A stretch of 64,000 nucleotides of DNA from Casp-alpha2 sp036337015 (GTDB lineage: Bacteria > Pseudomonadota > Alphaproteobacteria > Rhodospirillales > Casp-alpha2): NCBI GenBank assembly GCA_036337015.1, contig JAYZEZ010000001.1, positions 52,783-116,782 of the forward strand, written 5' to 3'. How positions within the stretch are numbered: the stretch's first letter is position 1; every line of letters begins with the position of its first letter. The translations under genes were made by a program, and so were the position numbers. Below, piece after piece: positions 51,074-60,070 of this stretch. The notes under the pieces are model-generated. The model was not told where the DNA came from. It did no database searches and was given only the letters and a program-made list of their open reading frames with translations.

Positions 51074-53215
51074 TTATATTTCCAAAGGCTGGATCATATA
51101 AGAATAGGTTCCTTCAGAATCTAAAACATTCCACCTATCTAAAAGAATTTTTCGCAGAAAAATACTGCTGGCATTTTGCATCAGGTCAACATCACCAAGA
51201 ATTAAATTCTTGCTAAATTTGGTTTCGAATTCAAACGGTTCAGAAATCATTGGACGTATAGTTTTTAAATCGCTTCTAAACTTTAGATCATCCTCTGGTA
51301 AATAACCATAAAGAACACGAAAAGGGTAAAGAAGCGTTTCTAAAATAAATTGATCACGTTCACTAAATAAAAAACCAATTTTACGCTTTATCGGATCTAA
51401 TTCAGGCTCAAACTCGTCCTCGTGAAATCCTATCACAGGCTGCAAACGTCCGAAACGTTTTGTACTTAGATCTCCCCACCACTTCAAACCTTGGAATGTC
51501 GGAGAGCCTAGAGAATCCGCATTTTTAACCCCTAACCAGTTACAAAGGGAGGTCAATGTTTCAGATGTCTTGAGTTTCAGATCCTCCAGCCGAATCCCGC
51601 GCGATGGGAATTCAGAAAAAATTGCTTGATTAAACAAAACAAAAAAACCAACTATCCTATATATAATTCTCTCATAGGATTGTGCTTCATCAATTGCGGT
51701 ACTAATCCATGATTCTAAATTCTGAACAGGCTCGCGTACTGTCATCAATAATTTTGTTTCGGGAAAATGTCTGAGATAGTTAAGTAAACCATAATTATCA
51801 GGACTATGAATATGATAGAAAATATGAGTATAGTCTCCAACTCGACCCAGTGCATGCTCATAGGCTTTATGAACAAATTTGAAAAAAGTACTCCTATCGA
51901 CCTTTTCATTCTCTTTTAATAAGGCATTTAGCTTAAGTGCAAAAACTTCCCTATCTAATTGCAGATTTCCATCTCTATCCTCTCCCATCTGCGTATAGCC
52001 TTCATCAATGCCTATATGTGTTGTCGCACCAAACCCCAGAGGAGATCTTGCTGTCGCATCAAACAGAACCTCATAAACCTCAATAAAATTTTTAATCATT
52101 TCATCAACATTCGATGAAGAAATTAGTCTCCACATGTCCTTACTGAAAAAACCTGCAAAGTAATGACCTGGAAGAGTTGAAATTTGAGGATGTCCATCAA
52201 CAAGACTATGCAAGAAACCAGAACCACTTCTACCCCAATGAAGTAAAGCAATAAAATTTTCAGGTGTGGTTCTTTCTTTTTTTAGATTCAAAGATTGAGT
52301 ACAGAACTTCACAGTCTCATCCTCTAAATGAGGAAAATTTTTTGTTGCAATTTTAAAACTGTCATCTGTCTGCAAGCCCGAAAGGCTATCAAACCAGTAA
52401 TTAAGGAGATCTGGTTCAGGTGAGAAAGGCAATAACGTTCTTAATCTAACCAAATCTATGTGATCAATTTGTGATTCTTTGTAATTTTTAGCTTGTAATG
52501 CCTGTAAAACGACACCAAGCAATTCAAAAACTTCAGATTCATCCGGATGCTGCTTTACTACTGTATAAAAATTCAGAAGTGCTTCTTCGAGTAGTCCTAG
52601 GCTGGCACAAGCTTTTCCGGAAAGAAAATTTACTATGGTATTTTTACTTTCAATTTTACAAGCATTTTCAAGCACAGCTAGTGCTTCACGTGGCACTGCA
52701 TTTTTAATCAGAAATTCTGCAAAAGTGATATGTGCAGTGAAGTCATCAGGCATCCCAATCATAGCTTTTCTGAAATGGTGATCCGCTCTATCAATTATCC
52801 CAGATTCATTAAGTAAATTTGCGAGATTAAAATGCGCTTTGGCATAATTTGGATCAAGAGCTACCGCTCTTTCCATCGCCTCTATCGCTTTATATCTCTG
52901 TTCTGTCGCTTGCAAAGCAGCTCCTAAGAGATTCCATAACTCAGCCGCGTCAGGTGCTATTTGTACAGCTCGCTTAAAGTAATCAACGGCCTTGGGAGAA
53001 TCGTTCGTCTCTAAAGCTATGATTCCAAGTGAGTGAAGAACTCCCGGCAAATCCGGAGAAGATTTTTGAATTTTCAGAAGCAACGGTCTAGCTTTGTCAA
53101 AATTCCCGTTACTCATATATTGGTGTGATTTTTCGAATAATTCCTGTAAAGTCTCAACCTTTTTTTTAGGTTGAACATAATTCTTATTTTTGCCTACCCT
53201 GTTTTTTTTGCTCAT
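51074..53215 (-). CDS. TPR-repeat protein with sulfotransferase-like domain
   Basis: A 713-residue protein. The basic N-terminus (about 1-20) is followed by about seven TPR-type repeats (about 25-240), e.g. PGVLHSLGIIALETNDSPKA, AELWNLLGAALQATEQRYKA, AKAHFNLANLLNESG. A C-terminal sulfotransferase-like domain (about 325-640) opens with the P-loop-like LHWGRSGSGFLHSLVDGHPQ, binding PAPS-type donors. The second element MTVREPVQNLESWI fits the 3'-phosphate site. The combination is common in marine Alphaproteobacteria, and the acceptor is unknown. It is the only gene of its strand here, convergent with fccB. Confidence 0.85.
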   Translation of the reverse strand: MSKKNRVGKNKNYVQPKKKVETLQELFEKSHQYMSNGNFDKARPLLLKIQKSSPDLPGVLHSLGIIALETNDSPKAVDYFKRAVQIAPDAAELWNLLGAALQATEQRYKAIEAMERAVALDPNYAKAHFNLANLLNESGIIDRADHHFRKAMIGMPDDFTAHITFAEFLIKNAVPREALAVLENACKIESKNTIVNFLSGKACASLGLLEEALLNFYTVVKQHPDESEVFELLGVVLQALQAKNYKESQIDHIDLVRLRTLLPFSPEPDLLNYWFDSLSGLQTDDSFKIATKNFPHLEDETVKFCTQSLNLKKERTTPENFIALLHWGRSGSGFLHSLVDGHPQISTLPGHYFAGFFSKDMWRLISSSNVDEMIKNFIEVYEVLFDATARSPLGFGATTHIGIDEGYTQMGEDRDGNLQLDREVFALKLNALLKENEKVDRSTFFKFVHKAYEHALGRVGDYTHIFYHIHSPDNYGLLNYLRHFPETKLLMTVREPVQNLESWISTAIDEAQSYERIIYRIVGFFVLFNQAIFSEFPSRGIRLEDLKLKTSETLTSLCNWLGVKNADSLGSPTFQGLKWWGDLSTKRFGRLQPVIGFHEDEFEPELDPIKRKIGFLFSERDQFILETLLYPFRVLYGYLPEDDLKFRSDLKTIRPMISEPFEFETKFSKNLILGDVDLMQNASSIFLRKILLDRWNVLDSEGTYSYMIQPLEI

Positions 53216-53411
53216 ATGCTCTCTATTTTCAAGGAAATGACTTTAAGATATTTTGACTAATATGGTTTATAAGAAAACAACCTAATTCTCGAGCCTTTAT
53301 TTAAAAAGATATACATTGCCCAGAATTTCTCGTCCATTTACTAGGAAAAGTCTTTTAAGGTTTTTATTGAAAAAGGCTAATGTTTATGAAGCACGGAGTT
53401 GGAGATAGAAG

Positions 53412-53597
53412 ATGTATGATGAACTTATCAAGGGATATTACTGGTGGTGTGTTCAAATGTTGGTAGATATAAGCAAGTGGATGGGCATTACTTATGAAGA
53501 ACTTAACGTTTGGGTTTTCGTAATCATCCATCCCCTAATAACTATCATCTTAATATTATGGGTATTTCGATTAAAAAAATTACTTAAAAATACTTAA
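53412..53597 (+). CDS. Small membrane protein, 61 aa
   Basis: No named family. The protein has an aromatic N-terminus (MYDELIKGYYWWCVQMLVDI), the segment GITYEELNVWVF and one clear membrane helix (about 36-53), then a basic end (RLKKLLKNT), so the C-terminus is probably cytoplasmic. A GGAG site lies about eight bases upstream of ATG 53412. Codon use is ordinary for the window. It stands alone, 97 bases before a VOC-GMC operon. I think it is real because of the ribosome site and patterned composition. Confidence 0.6.
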   Translation: MYDELIKGYYWWCVQMLVDISKWMGITYEELNVWVFVIIHPLITIILILWVFRLKKLLKNT

Positions 53598-53737
53598 AAA
53601 AACTAGAGAAAGACGACCAAATTTCTTTTATTTGATTTCTCTTATGTAAGTTTTTGTTGACTAAGCATTTGACTTAAGCTGTAAATTATAAAATTGCTGA
53701 GCTTGCATCAATGGCTGACTATAGATGCGAGTATTTG

Positions 53738-53745
53738 GGAGGGGG
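53738..53745 (+). promoter_or_regulatory. Ribosome binding site that fixes the VOC gene start
   Basis: GGAGGGGG ends two bases before ATG 53748. It makes the in-frame upstream start at 53694 unlikely. Confidence 0.7.
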
Positions 53746-53747
53746 AA

Positions 53748-54143
53748 ATGTCTAAATTAATTCACACGATGATCCGTGTCTTGGAAGAAGAACGGTCTGT
53801 TGCTTTTTACCAAAAAGCCTTTGGAATGCGAATTTCACGCCGCCTCGACAAAGAAACTTTCACACTAGTTTATATGCGCGGTGACGAGACCGACCAAGAA
53901 ATAGAACTGACCATCAACAAAGATCAATCAGAAAATTACACACACGGCGATGGCTACGGTCACGTAGCCTTTGTTGTCGATAATATTGATGAAGAGCACA
54001 AGCGTTTCGAGTCAGAAGGCTTGATGCCTAAAGACATTGTCGAATTCAAAGAAGATGGAGAATTGATAGCCAAATTCTTTTTTGTCCAAGATCCAGATGG
54101 TTACAAAATTGAAGTGCTTCAAAGACATGGGCACTATCAGTAG
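53748..54143 (+). CDS. VOC-family protein, glyoxalase I-like
   Basis: A cytoplasmic metalloenzyme fold of the vicinal-oxygen-chelate type; glyoxalase I members isomerise methylglyoxal-glutathione. From ATG 53748 it has 131 residues. Landmarks: LIHTMIRVLEEERSVAFYQK (a metal histidine near residue 5), IELTINKDQSENYTHGDGYG, GHVAFVVDNIDEEH (second histidine) and DPDGYKIEVLQRHG (final glutamate). All four metal-ligand positions appear present. It heads a likely operon with a TAT-signal protein and a GMC oxidoreductase, so it may act on their product instead of methylglyoxal. Confidence 0.85.
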   Translation: MSKLIHTMIRVLEEERSVAFYQKAFGMRISRRLDKETFTLVYMRGDETDQEIELTINKDQSENYTHGDGYGHVAFVVDNIDEEHKRFESEGLMPKDIVEFKEDGELIAKFFFVQDPDGYKIEVLQRHGHYQ

Positions 54144-54224
54144 ATAACATTGCTTATCTTATAATATTAAGCTGGTCATCAAGAACTGGCAATTTAAATT
54201 AAAATTTTGGAAGGGAGAACTATA

Positions 54225-54749
54225 ATGACGGATGTACTTGATCGTACGTCGATGACAAGACGATCTTTACTTAAACAAAGTGTTGCACTGGGTGTTACTT
54301 TTGCGGTCGGAGGAAGTTTTGTTGCCGCAAACAACGCAGCTTGGGCTTTGGAAGTTAAACATCTTAAGCCAAGCACCATGGCGACACTAATTCAAATGGC
54401 ACGTGATATTTACCCACATGATCACGTAGGTGATGAATATTACGTAACTGCAGTCAAGGGTTATGACGATGCCAAAAAAGCAGCGAGTGTTGAGGAAGGT
54501 ATTTCTTCGCTGAATGCCGCTGCTCGCAAAAAAGGCTTTAAGAGTTATCTTGATATGGGCTGGGAGCGAGACCGTGTTGATGTCTTGCGTTCTTTAGAAA
54601 AAAGTAAATTTTTTCAAACTGTCCGCGGAGGCTTGATTACAGGTCTCTACAATCAGAAGACCGTTTGGCCGCTCTTTGGATACGAGGGCGAAAGCTACTC
54701 GAAGGGTGGCTACATTGATCGCGGCTTCGATGATATTAACTGGCTCTAG
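54225..54749 (+). CDS. TAT-exported small subunit of a GMC dehydrogenase (gluconate 2-dehydrogenase subunit 3-like)
   Basis: A periplasmic accessory subunit. ATG 54225 is chosen over TTG 54207 because of the AAGGGAG site upstream; the protein is 174 residues. The twin-arginine signal TSMTRRSLLKQSVALGVTF (about 9-27) is followed by MARDIYPHDHVGDEYYVTAV, the pattern of the gluconate 2-dehydrogenase gamma family. That family brings the catalytic subunit through the TAT pathway by hitch-hiking. The GMC catalytic subunit follows after 12 bases and has no signal peptide of its own, which fits that model. Confidence 0.85.
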   Translation: MTDVLDRTSMTRRSLLKQSVALGVTFAVGGSFVAANNAAWALEVKHLKPSTMATLIQMARDIYPHDHVGDEYYVTAVKGYDDAKKAASVEEGISSLNAAARKKGFKSYLDMGWERDRVDVLRSLEKSKFFQTVRGGLITGLYNQKTVWPLFGYEGESYSKGGYIDRGFDDINWL

Positions 54750-54761
54750 AGGGGAAAAAAA

Positions 54762-56333
54762 ATGACTGCACCTTTTAAGAAAAATGACGATAGTGTTGTT
54801 GTTATTATCGGCACCGGCGCCGGTGGTGGCGTCCTGGCAAATGAATTAGCTCAGCGAGGGGTCAGCGTTGTATCCCTTGAAGCTGGAAAGCGCCATTTGC
54901 CGGAAGATTATATAAACGACGAATGGGCTAGTTTTGGACAATTAGCATGGTTGGATGCAAGAACAACTAGTGGAGATTGGCGGGTAGCAACCGATTTCTC
55001 TGGATTGCCAACTTGGATCGTAAAAGCCGTTGGTGGAGCAACTGTCCATTGGGCGGGTGCCTCACTTCGCTTTCAACCACATGAATGGAAGGCAAAAACA
55101 AACTATGGCGCTGTTTCGGGCGCCAATTTGTTGGATTGGCCAATTGATTCAAAGGAGATGGCTCCTTGGTATAAGAAAGCAGAGGACAAGTTAGGTGTCA
55201 CAAGAACGGGGGGTCGCAAAGGCCTGCCTGGTAACAATAACTTTAAGGTTTTTGAGGCAGGAGCTAAAAAGCTTGGGTACAAATACGTCCATACTGGTCG
55301 TATGGCTATTAATGCAGAGGATTATGATGGCCGTACATCTTGCCAACAAGTAGGCTTCTGCTTCCAAGGTTGTAAATATGGTGCTAAATGGTCAGCGGCA
55401 TATACCGATATACCTCGTGGTGAAGCCACTGGAAATCTTGAAGTACGTGAGCAATCCCAAGTACTTCGAATAGAGCATGACAGATCTGGTAAAATTACCG
55501 GCGTTGTATATGCAGATAAAAATGGTAAAGAACAAATGCAAAAAGCTCGGATTGTTTGCGTTGCCGGAAATTCAATTGAAAGCCCAAGACTTCTTCTGAA
55601 TTCTGCAAGTAGCAAGTTTCCTGATGGACTCGCAAACTCTTCTGGTCAGGTCGGCCGAAACTATATGCGCCATATGACTGGTTCGGTTTATGCAAATTTC
55701 GAGAAGCCTGTGAAAATGTGGCGTGGCACTACCATGGCGGGAATTATCACGGATGAATCTAGACATGATCCTTCTCGTGGATTTGTTGGCGGATATGAAA
55801 TGGAGACTCTCTCCATTGGATTGCCGTTCATGGCTGCATTCCTTGATCCAGGCTCTTGGGGGCGAGAGTTTGCAACGGCATTGGACAGCTATGAGAATAT
55901 GGCTGGCATGTGGTTAGTTGGTGAAGATATGCCACAAGAAACAAATCGTGTGAGCCTAAATCATGACGTTAAGGACCAATTTGGCTTACCTGCACCCAAT
56001 GTTCATTTTGACGATCATCCTAACGATATCGCAATGCGTAATCATGCATATAAACAAGGAACCGCAGTCTATGAAGCGGTTGGAGCAACCCGTACGTTCC
56101 CAACCCCTCCATACCCTTCAACCCATAATTTAGGCACTAATCGCATGTCTAAAAACCCACGTGATGGGGTCGTTAACAAGTGGGGGCAGACTCATGATAT
56201 TAAGAACTTGTTTATCTCAGATGGAAGTCAGTTCACTACTGGAGCTGCAGAAAACCCTACTCTTACTATAGTCGCATTAGCTATACGCCAAGCAGATCAC
56301 ATTGCAAAAGAGATGGGAAGAAAAAACCTATAA
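54762..56333 (+). CDS. GMC-family FAD alcohol/sugar dehydrogenase
   Basis: The catalytic flavoprotein of a periplasmic dehydrogenase, 523 residues, without signal peptide. FAD loop VVIIGTGAGGGVLANELAQR (about 11-30), LEAGKRHLPEDY, the GMC motif AVGGATVHWAGASLRF, and the C-terminal substrate and FAD motif LFISDGSQFTTGAAENPTLT. The sequence RTSCQQVGFCFQGCKYGAKW (about 190-209) has three cysteines that resemble the iron-sulfur site of bacterial FAD glucose dehydrogenase. The true substrate is unknown. It is co-transcribed with the VOC and TAT genes, and a terminator follows. Confidence 0.88.
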   Translation: MTAPFKKNDDSVVVIIGTGAGGGVLANELAQRGVSVVSLEAGKRHLPEDYINDEWASFGQLAWLDARTTSGDWRVATDFSGLPTWIVKAVGGATVHWAGASLRFQPHEWKAKTNYGAVSGANLLDWPIDSKEMAPWYKKAEDKLGVTRTGGRKGLPGNNNFKVFEAGAKKLGYKYVHTGRMAINAEDYDGRTSCQQVGFCFQGCKYGAKWSAAYTDIPRGEATGNLEVREQSQVLRIEHDRSGKITGVVYADKNGKEQMQKARIVCVAGNSIESPRLLLNSASSKFPDGLANSSGQVGRNYMRHMTGSVYANFEKPVKMWRGTTMAGIITDESRHDPSRGFVGGYEMETLSIGLPFMAAFLDPGSWGREFATALDSYENMAGMWLVGEDMPQETNRVSLNHDVKDQFGLPAPNVHFDDHPNDIAMRNHAYKQGTAVYEAVGATRTFPTPPYPSTHNLGTNRMSKNPRDGVVNKWGQTHDIKNLFISDGSQFTTGAAENPTLTIVALAIRQADHIAKEMGRKNL

Positions 56334-56360
56334 TAACTTTAAAAAAACTTAAGCATACGC

Positions 56361-56397
56361 TAGGGTCTGCGGCTTTGTCGCAGACCCTTATTCTTTT
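56361..56397 (+). terminator. Rho-independent terminator after the GMC operon
   Basis: Ten-base arms AGGGTCTGCG (56362-56371) and CGCAGACCCT (56379-56388), a seven-base loop, and a TATTCTTTT tail, 28 bases after the stop. Confidence 0.93.
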
Positions 56398-56528
56398 AAT
56401 TTGCCACCATCTAATAATTTTTAAAAGAAAAAGTCCTCACATCTCTTAATTATTTATTATTTTATTAAATTAAGTTATTGCAGAAAAAACAGCTTATTTT
56501 TTAATGACAATCGAATAAAGGGATCGAA

Positions 56529-56684
56529 ATGGTACGATTTTTATATTCGCTAGTTTTATTCACAGCTGGCTGGTTATTTAACTTCTTATTTGACATTCAG
56601 TTCGCCACTGGCGTTTTCGTTGGTTGGTTGATGAAGGAAGGTTTTGATGATTTCGCTAATTTGATTCTTGATATATTAAATTGA
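56529..56684 (+). CDS. Very small membrane protein, 51 aa
   Basis: An intact short frame from ATG 56529 to TGA 56684, preceded by AAAGGG at a fitting distance. It reads MVRFLYSLVLFTAGWLFNFL, then a second hydrophobic part (FATGVFVGWLM) and an acidic amphipathic end (KEGFDDFANLILDILN). It has one to two short membrane segments. I recognise no family. The ribosome site and residue pattern argue for a real gene, but coding cannot be proven by eye. Confidence 0.5.
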   Translation: MVRFLYSLVLFTAGWLFNFLFDIQFATGVFVGWLMKEGFDDFANLILDILN

Positions 56685-56834
56685 GAAAGAGATGGAATAA
56701 ATTGGGTGATGACTAGCGCTTTAGCGACAGCAATGACTAAGATTAAAAACCTTGTTTGCTGGACCGAGCTTCAAGAATTTAAAAGCTGTAAATATTTTTC
56801 ATTTCAAAATCTCCAGATTTACCCTAATGCTCTT

Positions 56835-57272
56835 ATGGATTTTAAACGTCACGTCTTACTCTTTGCTCTTCTAAGCATTTTTAGCTGGCCAATAAACGCT
56901 TCAGAGTTCGATATTTCTTGGCGAATAAACAATATGCAGAAAGCTGAAGTAAATATGACTTTAATAAAAAAAAGTATTTCAGAGTCTAATTACAAACAAG
57001 CATGGGAGAATGCCCAGTTTATAAAAAATTGGGCGAATACCATGTTAAAATATTTTCCTAAAGGCTCTGGAGCTTCTATCAATAACTCATCATCAGCAAG
57101 CGATGAAATTTGGGAAAATTTTTCTTTGTTTACTCAATTCGCTGTTGCCAAACAAAATGGCGCAAAACAAATGATGGCAGCTGCAAAAAAAATGAATAAG
57201 AAACTTTTGCTAGAGGCTTTTCAGAAAACTCAGGAAACCTGTGTTGCCTGCCACGAAAGATTCAGGAATTAA
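56835..57272 (+). CDS. Cytochrome c'-type protein
   Basis: A periplasmic four-helix cytochrome. The frame is open from 56706, but only the ATG at 56835 directly precedes a signal peptide (MDFKRHVLLFALLSIFSWPI, cleavage near NAS). This gives 145 residues, the usual size. The haem motif lies at the very C-terminus (ETCVACHERFRN), as in cytochrome c', with CxxCHxxFR intact. The body is helical with Lys/Met-rich segments (AAAKKMNKKLLLEAFQK). Roles in the family include NO binding. It precedes the SGNH gene by 36 bases. Confidence 0.83.
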   Translation: MDFKRHVLLFALLSIFSWPINASEFDISWRINNMQKAEVNMTLIKKSISESNYKQAWENAQFIKNWANTMLKYFPKGSGASINNSSSASDEIWENFSLFTQFAVAKQNGAKQMMAAAKKMNKKLLLEAFQKTQETCVACHERFRN

Positions 57273-57308
57273 GCAAAACTAATTCAGCTGAAAAATTACG
57301 AGTTTGCC

Positions 57309-58490
57309 ATGTCAGAAGCAGAAGATAATTTAGAATATAATTCAAAGAAAAATGAAAATAGATTGATTAAAAGAATAAGATATTCAACTGAAAACTTAGT
57401 TTTATTAATAATTACAGTATTTACTCTCTTTCTTCTATTTGAGATTTTTTTTCGTGAATTTCCACGTTTTATGCCATATCCAAACAAATGGAACTATATT
57501 CATCATTATGAAGATTTGAGTAGGTTATTCAGAGGATTACCACCTCGAAGTTCAGCTATTCCTAAAATTGTCGCAATTGGTGACTCTTTTACACGCGGTG
57601 CTGAAGTTGCACCCCACAAAGACTGGGTATCCATATTAAATAAGAATTATGGCTATAAAATTTTTAATTTAGCAGTGGGCGGATCTTCAACTGTTGAACA
57701 ATGGGTTCTACTTAAAGAATTTGTTTTCACGAAAAGTGTCAAACATGTTCTTTTAGCCATTTATAGAAATGACATTGACCAAAACTTACCTGATCTAATT
57801 CGTCATGAAGCAAGAGGAGATGAGCCATTTATTAGAAGAGCCAAAGAAGTTTCACATTCATACTATGACAGTTGCCCAGATGAAAAATGGTATGATATTT
57901 TCAGCACGCAGAAAAATCTTAAAAAATTAAATTTGCCCGGATGCTGGTACTATAAGTCATATTTTTTATCATCATTATTTGACACTTATCGTCAATTAAC
58001 TCTAGGCGAAAAATTTCAATCGACTATTGATCTAGACGCATCTGACCTTTTTTTTGACCACGTTTCAAAACGTTATATTTCTAGAAATATGGATCTATCT
58101 GAATTCAAAAATCTGGAGACTTGGTTAAAAAACAAAACGGCTGGGATAGCATCAACAATAGTAATTCTCAAACGAATCAGAGATAACTTAAATTCTAAGA
58201 ATATCTCCCTTGAGGTTATTTATCTACCTTCTCAAGAAGAGATTTATTATTCTGATTGGGCAGAAGAATTCAATATCAAAACTACTCCAAATATATCAGC
58301 TGGAGCTATTCTTGAACCACATATTTTAGAATTAGGTCTGCCATATAAAAACCTAACCCCATACTTTAGCAAGATTAGAAAATCTAAAGCGCCTTTATTC
58401 CTTCCACTTGATCCCCATCCCTCAGAACAAGGACATATGATGATTGCCAAGCAAATTAAAAATTATCTACAAAGTCGTAAGATTAAGTAG
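57309..58490 (+). CDS. Membrane-anchored SGNH/GDSL-hydrolase-like protein
   Basis: In 393 residues: a charged N-terminus, one membrane helix (about 29-47), then a periplasmic SGNH-type domain. Block I is IVAIGDSFTRGAEV with the nucleophile S93. NLAVGGSSTVEQW is the glycine block. The late DPHPSEQGHMMIA (about 371-383) supplies the Asp and His. Relatives act as acyl-esterases or acetyltransferases on polysaccharides, but the substrate here is not known. It is AT-rich and has no polysaccharide genes around it. Start ATG 57309. Confidence 0.8.
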   Translation: MSEAEDNLEYNSKKNENRLIKRIRYSTENLVLLIITVFTLFLLFEIFFREFPRFMPYPNKWNYIHHYEDLSRLFRGLPPRSSAIPKIVAIGDSFTRGAEVAPHKDWVSILNKNYGYKIFNLAVGGSSTVEQWVLLKEFVFTKSVKHVLLAIYRNDIDQNLPDLIRHEARGDEPFIRRAKEVSHSYYDSCPDEKWYDIFSTQKNLKKLNLPGCWYYKSYFLSSLFDTYRQLTLGEKFQSTIDLDASDLFFDHVSKRYISRNMDLSEFKNLETWLKNKTAGIASTIVILKRIRDNLNSKNISLEVIYLPSQEEIYYSDWAEEFNIKTTPNISAGAILEPHILELGLPYKNLTPYFSKIRKSKAPLFLPLDPHPSEQGHMMIAKQIKNYLQSRKIK

Positions 58491-58629
58491 TTAATCTTTA
58501 CATCATTAAGATAAAATTTTTCAAGCAACACTTTTCTAAAGTTTCAGTATTTTGTTTTTAGCATTGCACGAATTTATTTGTACGCTATCTTGCGCATACA
58601 AAACTGTAATCAATAAATTTTTTTAATTC

Positions 58630-59436
58630 ATGAGTATACGTAAAAGAATTTGCTATCTGATTGAAGGCTCCAAGATTCAGCGGTTTATCACCGTTCTCAT
58701 AATAGCCAATGCGATCACTCTAGGCCTAGAAACATCCCCGGAAATAATGATGAGATATGGGGAAGTATTACATAAATTTGATATGTTAGTTTTAGGCATT
58801 TTTACAATTGAGATTTTAGGTAAACTTCAATACAGAGGCGTTGGTTTTTTCAAAGACGGATGGAACGTTTTTGATTTTTTGATTGTTAGCATTGCTTTAT
58901 TGCCATCTGCCAATGAACTTTCTGTCATGCGGGCGCTCCGCATCCTTAGAACTCTTCGACTAATTTCAGTTGTTCCGCAAATGCGTCGAGTTGTTCAGGC
59001 TCTAATAACAGCAATCCCAGGCATGTTAAGTGTAGGAGCAATAATTGCACTCGTATTTTATATTGGCGCAGTAATTTCGACTAATTTATATGGAACGACA
59101 CATCCACAATGGTTTGGCACCATTGGCGAAAGCATGTATTCTCTATTTCAGATAATGACATTAGAAAGTTGGTCTATGGGGATTGTACGTCCAGTTATGG
59201 AAGTACACCCATCGGCTTGGATATTTTTCGTACCCTTCATTCTAATAACTAGCTTTGCAATCTTAAATTTGTTTATCGGCATTATAGTTGACGCAATGCA
59301 GACACAGCATATAGAAGGTGAGGCAACCCAATACGAAGAAACAACAGAGGAACTTTCAAAGAATATTCGTGAAGAATTAGGAGACGTCCGTCAAGAGCTT
59401 GCCTCCATTAAAAAAACACTGAAAGAAAAATTATAA
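58630..59436 (+). CDS. Bacterial voltage-gated sodium channel (NaChBac/NavAb type)
   Basis: A homotetrameric inner-membrane ion channel. In 268 residues: S1-S3 (about 17-95), the voltage sensor S4 with arginines R101, R104, R107 and R110 at three-residue spacing (MRALRILRTLRL), S5 (about 130-150), and the pore. The selectivity filter T177-L-E-S-W-S-M183 is identical to NavAb. Then come S6 (about 200-222, ending IVDAM) and a C-terminal coiled coil (about 230-268). All marks of a functional sodium channel are intact. It may link to chemotaxis or pH sensing, but no such genes adjoin it. Start ATG 58630. Confidence 0.95.
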   Translation: MSIRKRICYLIEGSKIQRFITVLIIANAITLGLETSPEIMMRYGEVLHKFDMLVLGIFTIEILGKLQYRGVGFFKDGWNVFDFLIVSIALLPSANELSVMRALRILRTLRLISVVPQMRRVVQALITAIPGMLSVGAIIALVFYIGAVISTNLYGTTHPQWFGTIGESMYSLFQIMTLESWSMGIVRPVMEVHPSAWIFFVPFILITSFAILNLFIGIIVDAMQTQHIEGEATQYEETTEELSKNIREELGDVRQELASIKKTLKEKL

Positions 59437-59500
59437 TCTCAAGAAACTATTTTTAAAATACCAGCTTGAAATTCGAAGACACTTCTCCCATAAACATAAT

Positions 59501-60070
59501 ATGTCAGAAATAAAACATACCCCTAGCTGGTTGCGTCCGGTAGTCGAATATGGCCCCCTAGCTGCCTTTTTCATAGCCTACTACTTATCGGATTTGTTTG
59601 TTGCCACGGCTTCAATAATGATCGCCACCGCATTAGCTCTTGCCCTTTCATATATTGTGGAACGCCGAATTCCGATGATGCCGCTAATCACGGCTGGAAT
59701 CATCGGTGTATTTGGCGGCCTAACTCTCTGGCTTCAAGACGAAACCTTCATCAAAATGAAGCCGACAATTATTCAAGCCATTTTCGGCACGGTCCTAATT
59801 TCCGGCCTTCTGATAAAACGTCTATTTTTAAAATCCCTAATGGGAGGTGCTTGGCAAATAACAGATGAAGGCTGGCGGATTTTAACGATACGCTTCTCGT
59901 TTTTCTTTTTTTTATCAGCAGCATTAAACGAAATAGTCTGGCGCACACAAAGCACTGACTTTTGGGTTAATTTTAAGGTATTCGGCCTCATAGGTCTGAC
60001 CCTTATTTTTATTCTCACTCAATTACCTCTGTTGAAAAGATTTCCAATTAAAGATAATAACACCAACTGA
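59501..60070 (+). CDS. yciB: YciB/IspZ-family inner membrane protein
   Basis: An inner-membrane protein (formerly intracellular septation protein A) involved in envelope integrity. In 189 residues with five or six membrane helices. Landmarks: VEYGPLAAFFIAYY, VERRIPMMPLITAGIIGVFG, LTLWLQDETFIKMKPTIIQA, ISGLLIKRLFLKSLMGGAW and ALNEIVWRTQSTDFWVNFKV. These agree with the family through its whole length. It follows the sodium channel by 64 bases on the same strand. Confidence 0.94.
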   Translation: MSEIKHTPSWLRPVVEYGPLAAFFIAYYLSDLFVATASIMIATALALALSYIVERRIPMMPLITAGIIGVFGGLTLWLQDETFIKMKPTIIQAIFGTVLISGLLIKRLFLKSLMGGAWQITDEGWRILTIRFSFFFFLSAALNEIVWRTQSTDFWVNFKVFGLIGLTLIFILTQLPLLKRFPIKDNNTN

